A stretch of 6,676 nt of DNA, taken from assembly GCA_927911695.1 (NCBI GenBank), contig CAKMQO010000004.1, positions 1 through 6,676 of the forward strand, in the 5' to 3' direction. A program made the position numbers and the translations under genes. This document shows, piece after piece, positions 1 to 6,404 of the stretch. This DNA comes from an uncultured Gemella sp. Lineage in GTDB: Bacteria > Bacillota > Bacilli > Staphylococcales > Gemellaceae. The notes below the pieces were generated by a model. The model saw only the letters and a list, made by a program, of their open reading frames with translations, was not told where the DNA came from and searched no databases. Every line of letters begins with the position of its first letter. Position 1 is the first letter of the stretch.

Positions 1-129
1 TAAGTTTTTTTTTTCGCTTTTTAAAAAAAAATTTTTTTATATTTTTTCATTTTTTCATTCTTAAAAATATAAAGGTATATTTTATAAAAAATTTAAAAAT
101 AGTATCTATAATAATTTACAGAAAATAAC
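1..129. other. AT-rich non-coding stretch with long A and T runs
   Basis: No gene is visible. The stretch has a run of ten T (5-14), then nine A directly followed by seven T (23-38), and further T6 runs. Such phased A/T tracts usually bend DNA. The T10 run could be the tail of a terminator whose stem lies to the left of the window. A TATAAT at 107-112 has no convincing -35 and no gene downstream on its strand, so I do not call a promoter. Run lengths here are unreliable given the platform evidence at the other end of the contig. Confidence 0.4.
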
Positions 130-172
130 AAAAGTACTTAAATAATTCTACATGATTAATTTAAGTACTTTT
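130..172. terminator. 14-bp inverted repeat, probable terminator of the leftward small gene
   Basis: Perfect 14-bp arms (AAAAGTACTTAAAT at 130-143 and its complement at 159-172) flank a 15-base loop. Each arm is followed by T-rich sequence on its own strand, so the structure could act in both directions. It lies about 40-60 bases past the end of the minus-strand small gene, which is where a terminator for that gene would be. The stem has only two G:C pairs, so it is weak, and an operator or chance palindrome in AT-rich DNA remains possible. Confidence 0.45.
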
Positions 173-232
173 ATTTTACATCGAAATCAACAGAATCGAT
201 ATTTACGATTAATTTATTTTTTATAAACCAAA

Positions 233-430
233 TTAGTGATAATACATAAACTGTATATGTGAAAATAAGAAACTAGAAAAAAGAGTGATCTTAGGTTTTT
301 TTAATAGTAAAAAATTTATAAGAATAATTACTATATAAGCTATAAAAGCAACTACTAATCTTCTTGTATTCTTCTTAATCCAGTTATTGTATTTTGTTTG
401 TAATTCGGCTCTTTTTATCTCTATATCCAT
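233..430 (-). CDS. Small membrane protein, unknown function (frame may shift near its middle)
   Basis: As read this is 65 residues: a hydrophilic, basic N-terminus (about 1-24, ending in KKNTRR), then a clear membrane segment at about 25-43 (LVVAFIAYIVIILINFLLL). The gene is probably real despite its size. A GGAGG sits 5 bases before the ATG, and a good promoter with extended -10 lies just upstream. I recognise no family. The second half follows a seven-A run (minus strand, 302-296). Dropping one A gives a different ending, KNLRS then a second hydrophobic stretch (about residues 49-68), finishing LVYKK at a stop at 216-214, for 71 residues. This would be a neater two-segment membrane hairpin with charged ends. 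Since the neighbouring acidic gene shows three one-A excesses, the 71-residue version may be the true protein. It is transcribed away from ytpQ. Confidence 0.6.
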   Translation of the reverse strand: MDIEIKRAELQTKYNNWIKKNTRRLVVAFIAYIVIILINFLLLKKPKITLFSSFLFSHIQFMYYH

Positions 431-435
431 AAAAA

Positions 436-440
436 CCTCC
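436..440 (-). promoter_or_regulatory. Ribosome binding site of the small membrane gene
   Basis: GGAGG on the minus strand, 5 bases from the ATG at 430-428. It is the main reason to accept this short reading frame as a gene and fixes its start. Confidence 0.65.
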
Positions 441-456
441 GAAGCATATATATAAA

Positions 457-485
457 ATTATAACAAAATAAAAGAAAAGCTGCAA
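457..485 (-). promoter_or_regulatory. Promoter of the small membrane gene
   Basis: On the minus strand there is TTGCAG (485-480), a 17-base spacer, and a perfect TATAAT -10 (462-457) with a TG extension (465-464). The -35 matches the sigma-A consensus at only three positions, but the extended -10 compensates. Expected transcription start is near 450, about 20 bases before the start codon. It is divergent from, and does not overlap, the ytpQ promoter. Confidence 0.6.
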
Positions 486-541
486 TAAAATATATATAGT
501 GTAAAATAGTGAATAATATTTGTATATATTGCTTAATTATG

Positions 542-571
542 TTGATTGAATGCGAATAAATATGGTATAAT
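542..571 (+). promoter_or_regulatory. Sigma-A promoter of the ytpQ-ytpR operon
   Basis: TTGATT (542-547), an 18-base spacer, then a perfect TATAAT (566-571) preceded by TGG, which forms an extended -10. Transcription should start near 578, giving a leader of about 30 bases before ytpQ with no room for a riboswitch. No other promoter is evident before the terminator at 4730, so it probably drives all three rightward genes. Confidence 0.7.
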
Positions 572-606
572 TAAGTTGCCATATTATACACAAAATAGGA
601 GGCATT

Positions 607-1407
607 ATGTCTTATTCAAGAGATTATATATTTGAAAAAATAATAGAAAAACTACCTACTTTAAAAATTCATGAGAGGCGAGAAAAAGAAAGCAGTGTTT
701 TTATTTTAGAATATGAAAATCGCCGTGCTAAGATTGATATAGATAGTTTTGTAAGGAAGCTAGGAGATAAGAAAACTAGCGAAAGTGACAAGAAGATAGA
801 AGAATTTGTTTACTACATAGTAGGAAACTTCAATGCACAAAAAGAACTTTCTATAGATGATATAACTGAGGATGAATTATTGGAAAATATTTTTCCAGTG
901 GTTAGAGCTAGTAGTTTTAACAAAGATAACGAGAAAAATCTTGTTAGCTTTGATCATACAAATGAAACTAGAATATATTTAGCTTATGATTTTAAAGATG
1001 GTTATAAATTATTAGACGGTAGTTTTTTGAGTAGATTTTCTAAAACTGAAGAAGAATTTTTAGGGTTTGCTAAAGATAATTTAGAAAAACTACCACTTAA
1101 GTATAATGTGGATGAAGTTGCAGGAAATAAATTCTATTTCCTAAATGCGAAAGACGGTTACGATGGGGCGAGAATAATCGATAAAAACGTCTTGAATTAC
1201 TTTTATGATAAAATAGGTGATTCATTCTATGTAGGTTTACCTCATCAAGATACATTGATAATTGCAGATGTACAGAATAAGCAAGGACTAGAAATTTTAC
1301 AAAAAATGATGGTGCATTTTTTTACAGAAGGACTAGTACCGATAACAACAATAACGTTTAAATACGATGGAAAAGAACTAGAGAGTTATTTTATTTTTGT
1401 AGAATAA
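607..1407 (+). CDS. ytpQ: YtpQ, DUF1444 family protein
   Basis: A 266-residue soluble protein of the DUF1444 (YtpQ) family, close to the roughly 270 residues usual for it. The family's biochemical function is not established. The match rests on motifs I recognise from Bacillus YtpQ: PVVRASSF (97-104), [14 protein letters not shown] (115-128), [10 protein letters not shown] (171-180), DGYDGARI (183-190), [14 protein letters not shown] (209-222) and [11 protein letters not shown] (238-248). The N-terminal 90 residues are more divergent. There is no signal peptide or membrane segment. The start is supported by AGGAGG at 597-602, 4 bases before the ATG, and by a promoter just upstream. It is the first gene of an operon with ytpR, 35 bases ahead of it, as in Bacillus and Staphylococcus. 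The thioredoxin-like gene ytpP that precedes it in B. subtilis is absent here. A seven-T run at 1317-1323 reads through in frame. Confidence 0.92.
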   Translation: MSYSRDYIFEKIIEKLPTLKIHERREKESSVFILEYENRRAKIDIDSFVRKLGDKKTSESDKKIEEFVYYIVGNFNAQKELSIDDITEDELLENIFPVVRASSFNKDNEKNLVSFDHTNETRIYLAYDFKDGYKLLDGSFLSRFSKTEEEFLGFAKDNLEKLPLKYNVDEVAGNKFYFLNAKDGYDGARIIDKNVLNYFYDKIGDSFYVGLPHQDTLIIADVQNKQGLEILQKMMVHFFTEGLVPITTITFKYDGKELESYFIFVE

Positions 1408-1442
1408 CTTTAAAATTAAAATTTATTATAGGAGAGAGATTC

Positions 1443-2048
1443 ATGTTATTTTTTTACAATAAGAAGATGTTAGGAGAAACATTATTAATTACTATTCAAA
1501 GTAAGGAAGAGGTAACATATGAAGATAAGAAGAATATTACACTAATTAAAGATGAGAATGGAGCTTTAGTTGGACTAAATATTTTCAATGTTGAGAACTT
1601 AAAATTAGATGGAGAAGGTAGTATCGATTTAACAGAAGATCAAAAAGAAATCCTTCAAAAACGATTAGAAAAAAATGGAATCAAAATTGACCTAGAAGGT
1701 AATAATGATGAGTTCTTCGTAGTTGGGGAAGTTTTAAGTTGTGAAAAACACCCAGATGCAGATAAATTAAAAGTAACAGAAGTAAAAGTTAATGAAGAAG
1801 AAACACTACAAATCGTATGTGGAGCTCCAAACGTAGAAGCAGGACAAAAGGTAGTAGTAGCTCTAAGTGGGGCAATGATGCCAAGTGGTCTATTAATTAA
1901 AAAATCAAAACTACGTGGAGTTGAATCGAATGGTATGCTATGTTCAAAACGTGAACTAGGTTTACCACAAGAAGAAGCAAGAGGTATTTTAGTATTAGAC
2001 GCGGATACTAAAGTAGGAACTCGTGTGAAAGATTTAAATCTTAAATAA
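1443..2048 (+). CDS. ytpR: YtpR, tRNA-binding domain protein
   Basis: A 201-residue protein with the two-part structure of YtpR. The N-terminal region (about 1-85; begins [16 protein letters not shown], typical of the YtpR N-terminal domain) is followed by a tRNA-binding OB-fold domain of the EMAPII/Arc1p/PheT-N type (about 88-200). Diagnostic OB-fold motifs are HPDADKL (103-109), IVCGAPNV (124-131), KVVVAL (136-141), [15 protein letters not shown] (154-168) and the ELGL segment (171-174). The family is expected to bind tRNA or structured RNA, but its cellular role is not settled. The start is supported by AGGAG at 1430-1434, 8 bases from the ATG, and by the conserved FYNK beginning. The gene lies 35 bases after ytpQ and 25 bases before the acidic gene. 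A seven-T run (1449-1455) and a seven-A run (1669-1675) are both in frame, so not every long run in this contig is wrong. Confidence 0.93.
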   Translation: MLFFYNKKMLGETLLITIQSKEEVTYEDKKNITLIKDENGALVGLNIFNVENLKLDGEGSIDLTEDQKEILQKRLEKNGIKIDLEGNNDEFFVVGEVLSCEKHPDADKLKVTEVKVNEEETLQIVCGAPNVEAGQKVVVALSGAMMPSGLLIKKSKLRGVESNGMLCSKRELGLPQEEARGILVLDADTKVGTRVKDLNLK

Positions 2049-2059
2049 AAAATCTAATT

Positions 2060-2067
2060 AGGAGGTG
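2060..2067 (+). promoter_or_regulatory. Very strong ribosome binding site of the acidic gene
   Basis: AGGAGGTG, a near-perfect complement to the 3' end of 16S rRNA, 6 bases before the ATG at 2074. It fixes the start of the long acidic protein and implies that the protein is well translated. None of the later fragments of this gene has a comparable site. Confidence 0.75.
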
Positions 2068-2073
2068 TAAAAT

Positions 2074-3042
2074 ATGGTGAATTGGAAAAAGTGGTTTTTA
2101 GAAGAAGATGAAGATGAGATATACGAAGAAGGTACAGCTAAAAAAGAGAAAAAAGATGATTTAGCTGAACGTAGGGAAAAAAGAGCTGAGAATAGAAGAA
2201 AAGAGAGAGTTTATCTTGATGAAGAAGAGGATTTCGAAATAGATTTCAGTTCTAATAAATCTAAAAAATCATTTGATGAGGATGAGTTTAGTTCACAACG
2301 TAGTACTAGAAAACGTGATGAGAAAGAGGAAGAAAAATTTGAGGATTATGAGGAAGTTAATCTTGATGATTTTGAATTAGACAATTACGATGACTTTGAA
2401 GATTACGAAGATGACTACGAAGAAGAATTAGAGCAAGAGAAAAAATCTAAAAAAGAGAATGGCTTTATTTCTAAATTCAAAGGATTATTCAGTTCTAATA
2501 AAAAAGAAGATGAAGAATTTTCAGATGATGAATATCTAGATGAAGAAGATGAAGACGATGATGAAGCTGAGGACTATAAAACATATCTAGAACGTCAGAA
2601 ACGAGAACAAAGAGAAAAATCTAGAGTAATTGAAGAAAAATATGATGAGTCTGATTATGAAGATGACTATGAAGAAGAAACTGAGAAAAAAGTAGGATTC
2701 TTCTCAAGACTAAAAGACAAATTGTTCAATGTAAGTGACGATGAAATTGATCAAGAGGAATTAGATGCAGTATTAGATGATTTCGAAGAAGAAATAGAAG
2801 AAGAGAAAAAGTCTGATAAGAAAAAATCTCAATTTAAAGAAGAAAAAATCGAAGAAAAAGTTATAGAAAAAACTGAAGATGAGTTAGAAATTGAGTTTAT
2901 AGAAGAAAAAGAACAAAAAGCTACATCTGAATTTGAGGAAATTGATATTACAGCATATGAAGAAAAAGAAGAAGTAGCACCAGCAGGAAAAGTAACAGAC
3001 TTAAGTGATGCATTAAAAAAAACTTGGAGTGGAAAAATCTGA
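2074..3042 (+). CDS. Segment 1 of the acidic protein (residues 1-316 genuine; last residues are a frameshift tail)
   Basis: As read this is 322 residues, with ATG and a strong AGGAGGTG site. Residues 2-8 (VNWKKWF) form a short basic-aromatic helix followed by an acidic stretch. Two similar modules follow: GFISKFKGLF at 130-139 and GFFSRLKDKLF at 208-218, each preceded by a DYEDDYEEE repeat (110-118 and 194-202) and followed by acidic sequence. These look like amphipathic membrane-binding helices between disordered acidic linkers. The rest is E/D/K-rich with no recognisable enzymatic domain. After the A8 run the frame ends quickly in TWSGKI-stop, six residues that are probably not real. The next frame continues with LGVEKSEIRDV. 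The position after ytpR suggests kinship with the N-terminal part of SftA, but sequence similarity in such biased regions is weak evidence. Confidence 0.8.
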   Translation: MVNWKKWFLEEDEDEIYEEGTAKKEKKDDLAERREKRAENRRKERVYLDEEEDFEIDFSSNKSKKSFDEDEFSSQRSTRKRDEKEEEKFEDYEEVNLDDFELDNYDDFEDYEDDYEEELEQEKKSKKENGFISKFKGLFSSNKKEDEEFSDDEYLDEEDEDDDEAEDYKTYLERQKREQREKSRVIEEKYDESDYEDDYEEETEKKVGFFSRLKDKLFNVSDDEIDQEELDAVLDDFEEEIEEEKKSDKKKSQFKEEKIEEKVIEKTEDELEIEFIEEKEQKATSEFEEIDITAYEEKEEVAPAGKVTDLSDALKKTWSGKI

Positions 3043-4297
3043 AATCCGCGATGTTGATATCTTTGATGCAAATCCACCGAGAAGAACTCACCCAACACTT
3101 GCAGCCGTAAGAACTAAGAGACTAAAACAAGATCATAAGATTGACGCTCTTGGAGATAGTGTAGTACTAGGTAAAGATAGTAGTGAGTTGAAAGAAGAAG
3201 TAGCAAGCTCATTCAGGGGACAAGCTAAAGAAGAAACTCCAGTTCAAGAAGAAAGAGTTACTAAAAACAGAGAAGCACGAAGAGAATTTGAAGAAAACTT
3301 CAATACACTTGAGAGAAGAAGCGATAAAATCGAAAAAGATAATCCTCTATATACTAAGAAAAATGAAAAATTAGATGGTATTTTTGATGAAATTCGTGAC
3401 AAAGAAAGTAAAACTCATGAGAAAGAGACTCCTGAACTACAAGTTAGAGAACTTGATGCAGAAGGAAGTCGTCGTGAAAAACTTAAATATACTTCTGTAA
3501 ATGATGTACTAGAAGGTGCTGAAGATTTATTTGAAGATGATATTGATAGAGTCAGTAAAAAACTTGTAGGTGACAGATTTGAAGGAAGTCAAGAAGCTAC
3601 AGAAGATGTAGAAAACTTTAGAAAAGGTTTATACGAAGGTAAAAAAGCAGATAGTTCACAAGAAAGAACAGCATTAGATGAGCTAATTGAGACTGAAAAT
3701 ATAGATGTTTCACCGAAAAAAGAAGAAACTCTACCAGAAATCGAAGAACTAAATGAAAATCTAGAAGATTTAAGAAAAGACAAGAAAGAAGAGTCTTATG
3801 TTGATTTAGTTCGAGAAGCGGCTAAGATAGAAGATATCGAAGTTGAAGACTATGAAGAACTTAAAGAAGTTAAAAAAGATAGATTATCAGGCTACAGTGA
3901 TTACCACTTAGATGAAGAGGAAATCGAAGAACTTGAAGAGCAAAATTACCTTGAAGAATCAGCTGATTCAGTGAACATCGATAGCTTATTAAGAGAAGTT
4001 TCACCAAATAATAAGATTGTTAAAGTTACTAATGATGTAGATAAGTTCACTGATGAGAAAGTTGTTCCTAAGGAAGTTGCAGAGAAGAGATTAGAAGACG
4101 TTAAAGCTCATCAAGAAGTAAAAGAAGAGGATGAAGTAGAACGTGGAATCGATTATACAGAAAAATTATATACTAACGATGTTTCTGAATACTTCGATAA
4201 AGGTAATGATACTAAACTAGGGGAATATAAAACAGTTGATTATGGTTATAGACCTGTGAGTAAAGAGAAAATAGAAAATAATCAAAAAAATACTTGA
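3029..4297 (+). CDS. Segment 2 of the acidic protein (repaired residues about 317-738)
   Basis: 422 residues if started at the GTG at 3029, but this start is unlikely to be used. It overlaps the previous frame by 14 bases, lacks a proper Shine-Dalgarno site at normal spacing, and the frame is already open back to the A8 run at 3015-3022. The opening sequence is the least biased part of the protein: DVDIFDANPPRRTHPTLAAV, followed by RTKRLKQDHKI, a possible conserved basic patch. The remainder is a long E/K/D-rich region with predicted helix or coiled coil and no hydrophobic segment. The last residues (NT-stop) follow the A7 run at 4284-4290 and are probably a frameshift tail. The true continuation is ILDAIFEKYSSSG. 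As a stand-alone gene it has no recognisable family. Confidence 0.7.
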   Translation: MEKSEIRDVDIFDANPPRRTHPTLAAVRTKRLKQDHKIDALGDSVVLGKDSSELKEEVASSFRGQAKEETPVQEERVTKNREARREFEENFNTLERRSDKIEKDNPLYTKKNEKLDGIFDEIRDKESKTHEKETPELQVRELDAEGSRREKLKYTSVNDVLEGAEDLFEDDIDRVSKKLVGDRFEGSQEATEDVENFRKGLYEGKKADSSQERTALDELIETENIDVSPKKEETLPEIEELNENLEDLRKDKKEESYVDLVREAAKIEDIEVEDYEELKEVKKDRLSGYSDYHLDEEEIEELEEQNYLEESADSVNIDSLLREVSPNNKIVKVTNDVDKFTDEKVVPKEVAEKRLEDVKAHQEVKEEDEVERGIDYTEKLYTNDVSEYFDKGNDTKLGEYKTVDYGYRPVSKEKIENNQKNT

Positions 4298-4361
4298 TGC
4301 TATTTTTGAAAAATACTCTTCATCAGGATTATCGGCGTCAACTAAATCAGTAACGAGCCAA

Positions 4362-4559
4362 ATGATGAGTTCAAATACTATTACACCAAAAACTCGCAAC
4401 GTAGGTAAATTCAAACCATCACCAGTTTACTCATCTGTATATGGTTCAGCAACACGCAATACTGCTGAAAGTTCGAATAAACAGGTAGGTATATCAACAA
4501 CAGGACTATCTATTAATGATCCTGTAAAAACTACTATTCCAGAAGTAAAAAAAAACTGA
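4362..4559 (+). CDS. Segment 3 of the acidic protein (open from 4287; repaired residues about 739-826)
   Basis: The first ATG in this frame is at 4362, but there is no ribosome binding site and the frame is open from the A7 run, reading ILDAIFEKYSSSGLSAS before the ATG. Treat it as a piece of the preceding gene. Composition changes here from acidic to S/T/N-rich with few acids. The element KFKPSPVYSSVYG (ATG-relative residues about 16-28) stands out as a possible linear motif. From memory it resembles the P-S-x-I/V-x-G type motifs in the N-terminal linker of SftA proteins, a comparison that needs an alignment. The segment ends VKKN-stop just after the A9 run at 4547-4555. With one A removed it continues VKKTETQSAEKK. 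Confidence 0.6.
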   Translation: MMSSNTITPKTRNVGKFKPSPVYSSVYGSATRNTAESSNKQVGISTTGLSINDPVKTTIPEVKKN

Positions 4560-4722
4560 AACACAATCGGCAGAAAAAAAAACAGTAGAGACTAAAAAAG
4601 TAGAAAATTCAGTGCAAAGTAATGCAAATATCTATAAAGAAATAGCTTCACAAGAGGAAACTGTTTGGAATATAGGTTCATCAAAACGTGTTCCTAAAAA
4701 TAAGGTGAAAAGTAAAAAATAA
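4555..4722 (+). CDS. Segment 4, C-terminal end of the acidic protein (repaired residues about 827-881)
   Basis: A 55-codon open stretch with no start codon of its own, beginning TETQSAEKKTVETKKVENS and ending KNKVKSKK at a double stop (TAATAA, 4720-4725), 7 bases before a terminator hairpin. A second A9 run at 4574-4582 is in frame: one base more or fewer would hit a stop within about ten codons, so this run appears to be correct. The end is strongly basic, in contrast to the acidic body. It makes sense only as the C-terminus of the gene starting at 2074. Confidence 0.6.
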   Translation, partial: TETQSAEKKTVETKKVENSVQSNANIYKEIASQEETVWNIGSSKRVPKNKVKSKK

Positions 4723-4729
4723 TAATTTT

Positions 4730-4761
4730 AAAAGGAGGTGAGATTAGTTCGCCTCCTTTTT
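4730..4761 (+). terminator. Rho-independent terminator of the ytpQ operon
   Basis: An 11-bp stem (AAAAGGAGGTG at 4730-4740 with CGCCTCCTTTT at 4750-4760, one G-T wobble) has a 9-base loop and T5 at its end. It begins 7 bases after the stop of the acidic gene. The left arm contains AGGAGGTG, identical to a perfect ribosome binding site, but no open reading frame follows. Confidence 0.8.
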
Positions 4762-4811
4762 GGGATTTATTGTTTAATTCGATGAATGAAAAAAACTAAA
4801 TAAAATAAAAT

Positions 4812-4841
4812 AAAAGAACCGGCAGTGATGCTGGTTCTTTT
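4812..4841. terminator. Bidirectional terminator between the convergent operon and folC
   Basis: A 13-bp stem (4812-4824 with 4829-4841, one G-T wobble) is closed by a GTGA (GNRA-type) tetraloop. Both outer ends are A/T runs, so each strand gives a U-rich tail: CTTTTG rightward and an interrupted T-rich tail leftward. It starts 10 bases beyond the folC stop, so its main job is folC termination. It also backs up the terminator at 4730. Confidence 0.85.
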
Positions 4842-4850
4842 GTTATGTAT

Positions 4851-6284
4851 TTAATATTTTTCTAATATTTCACCTCTTACCGCTGAGATAAGATAAAGTG
4901 AACCTGTAATTAGAAGAATTTCATCATCTTTTAGATTTGGAATAATATTGTTTAAAGCAACTTCATAATTTACATATTTAGCAACATGAGTATCACCAAA
5001 ACTTTGAACTAGGTTATCAAGATTTGATTCTTTAATCTCTATTGGAACTTTAGTTGCTGAGAATTCAGCAGGAATAGTTTTTAATTTTTCAATCATATCT
5101 TTGTAGTCTTTATCTTCCAGAATACCAAGTAGAATCTTCAGTTTAGCGAATTTTTGCTTATCTAGGTAGGCTACTAAACTATCAATACCATCATTGTTGT
5201 GCGCACCGTCTAGAAGAATATTGTCGCGAATCCATTCTAAACGACCTACCCAAACTGATTTACTTAAGGCTTCTTTTATTACACTATCTTCTATATCGAT
5301 AATATTGCGTTTTTTCAGATTTGATAATGCTTCTAGAGCTAAAGATGCGTTAAAAGTTTGGTGAGCACCGACCATTTTTGTAGAATAATCTACACCTTTA
5401 TATGAGAATTCGTTACCTCTAGCTTCAACTTTATTTACGACGATATCTTCTTCGTTTAGTATGTTTAAGCTAGCATTTTTCTCCTGACAGATGTCTTTTA
5501 TTACATTTACAACACCTTCAGAAGCAGGATAAATTAGAACATTATCATTTTCTTGAATAATTCCACCTTTTTCATAGGCAATTTTTTCAAGAGTATCGCC
5601 AAGAATAGCGGTGTGATCAAGACCGATTTTTGTAATAATAGATAATACTTTTTCTTTAAAAATATTTGTTCCATCATATCTTCCACCAAGACCAACTTCC
5701 ATAATTACGAAATCTGTTTTTTGCTCTCTAAAGTATAATAATGCTACGCCTGTAATAATTTCAAAGAATGATAGTTTGTCACTTGGATCTGGATTGTTTT
5801 CGTCGTAAGTCTCTTGAACTAGTTTGAATAAACGATAAGCTTCTTTATATGAAATAAAATCATCGTTAACACGAATTCTATCGTTAAAACTCAGCATACC
5901 AGGACTTGTGTATAATCCAACTCTATACTTAGTTTTTAAGACATCTTTCAAATAAGAACAAGTAGATCCTTTACCATTAGTACCGGCAACATGGATTACC
6001 TTGAGATCTTTTTCAGGATGGTCGAAAAGTTCAAGAATATGTTCCATTCTGTGAAGACCTAGTTTCATCCCAGTACGTTCTATTTTATACGATGAAGTAA
6101 TAAGAAGCTCTTCACAAACACATTCAATTGCGTAGTTTACAATTTCATCTTCATCTAAAGTTAGAAGTTTTTCAGCAAGCTGTTCTAAAGTTAACTGACT
6201 GAAAAGCTCTAATAAGTTATTTTTATCTTCTAAATTATTTTCTTTTAAATATTTCTCAAATTTTATTTTGCAATTCAAATTCAT
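4851..6284 (-). CDS. folC: Folylpolyglutamate synthase / dihydrofolate synthase FolC
   Basis: A cytoplasmic Mur-ligase-family enzyme that adds glutamate to reduced folates with ATP, and in many bacteria also makes dihydrofolate from dihydropteroate. Visible motifs are the P-loop HVAGTNGKGS (98-107), TSPGMLSFNDRI (126-137), FFEIIT (173-178), EVGLGGRYDGTN (196-207), IGLDHTAILG (220-229), IAYEKGGII (235-243, whose Lys239 is the probable carbamylated lysine), FNASLA (311-316), GRLEW (347-351) and LDGAHN (358-363). All the key residues I know of are present. At 477 residues it exceeds the usual 420-440, because about 48 residues precede the normal family start, which aligns near NYAIE at 50. An in-frame stop at 6305-6303 bounds the start. 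The ATG has only a weak GGTG site, and there is no good alternative start nearby. Whether it makes dihydrofolate as well cannot be decided from sequence alone. It has its own promoter and terminator and converges on the ytpQ operon. Confidence 0.93.
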   Translation of the reverse strand: MNLNCKIKFEKYLKENNLEDKNNLLELFSQLTLEQLAEKLLTLDEDEIVNYAIECVCEELLITSSYKIERTGMKLGLHRMEHILELFDHPEKDLKVIHVAGTNGKGSTCSYLKDVLKTKYRVGLYTSPGMLSFNDRIRVNDDFISYKEAYRLFKLVQETYDENNPDPSDKLSFFEIITGVALLYFREQKTDFVIMEVGLGGRYDGTNIFKEKVLSIITKIGLDHTAILGDTLEKIAYEKGGIIQENDNVLIYPASEGVVNVIKDICQEKNASLNILNEEDIVVNKVEARGNEFSYKGVDYSTKMVGAHQTFNASLALEALSNLKKRNIIDIEDSVIKEALSKSVWVGRLEWIRDNILLDGAHNNDGIDSLVAYLDKQKFAKLKILLGILEDKDYKDMIEKLKTIPAEFSATKVPIEIKESNLDNLVQSFGDTHVAKYVNYEVALNNIIPNLKDDEILLITGSLYLISAVRGEILEKY

Positions 6285-6319
6285 AAATAAACACCAACAT
6301 TTCTAATAATATACATTTA

Positions 6320-6348
6320 ATTTTATAATGATAAAGATGAATTGTAAA
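6320..6348 (-). promoter_or_regulatory. Promoter of folC
   Basis: On the minus strand, TTTACA (6348-6343), a 17-base spacer, then TAAAAT (6325-6320). Each hexamer matches the sigma-A consensus at five of six positions. The start of transcription should be near 6312, giving a leader of about 28 bases, too short for a riboswitch. Confidence 0.6.
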
Positions 6349-6404
6349 GGATATAATTTTGGTGACCTTAATGTAGGGGATTAAGTTAAAACTAAAAATA
6401 AGAT

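Larger units (their letters stand above)
2074..4722 (+). pseudogene. One 881-residue acidic protein broken by three one-base A-run frameshifts (probably intact in the organism)
   Basis: Four consecutive open segments in frames 1, 2, 3, 1 join into one reading frame if a single A is removed from each of three runs: A8 (3015-3022), A7 (4284-4290) and A9 (4547-4555). The joins read naturally: ALKKLGVEKSEIRDV, NNQKKILDAIFEKY with one fewer K (NNQKILDAIFEKY), and PEVKKTETQSAEKK. Only the first segment has a ribosome binding site, and the last has no start codon but ends TAATAA just before a terminator. The repaired protein is dominated by E, D and K up to about residue 735, then rich in S, T, N and K. 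It has no membrane segment, no signal peptide and no ATPase motif. It occupies the sftA/ytpS position after ytpR, and its MVNWKKWF start followed by acidic residues resembles SftA and SepF N-termini, but the FtsK-type motor is missing. Sequencing error is the likeliest cause. True decay or recoding is less likely. Confidence 0.75.

Noticed and set aside
2829..3098. Minus-strand open frame of 89 codons opposite the acidic gene
   Set aside because: It is serine- and phenylalanine-rich because it is the complement of GAA/AAA-rich codons. It overlaps a well-supported gene with a strong ribosome binding site. The same holds for the minus-strand frame at 3589-3783.
3029..4297. Programmed translational frameshifting or coupled reinitiation between overlapping frames
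   Set aside because: There is no stimulatory structure or internal ribosome binding site, three separate events would be needed in one gene, and a sequencing platform prone to homopolymer errors is identified at the contig end. Kept only as the alternative if resequencing confirms the runs.
4217..4414. Minus-strand open frame of 65 codons that looks hydrophobic
   Set aside because: It lies opposite the join between segments 2 and 3 of the acidic gene, has no convincing ribosome binding site, and its apparent membrane segment is a by-product of the A-rich coding strand.
2074..4722. Surface or secreted low-complexity protein, or toxin/immunity function for the acidic protein
   Set aside because: There is no signal peptide, LPXTG-type anchor, membrane segment or toxin domain, and the operon partners are cytoplasmic.
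4734..4760. AGGAGGTG as ribosome binding site of a further gene
   Set aside because: It forms one arm of the terminator stem, and no start codon with an open frame follows.
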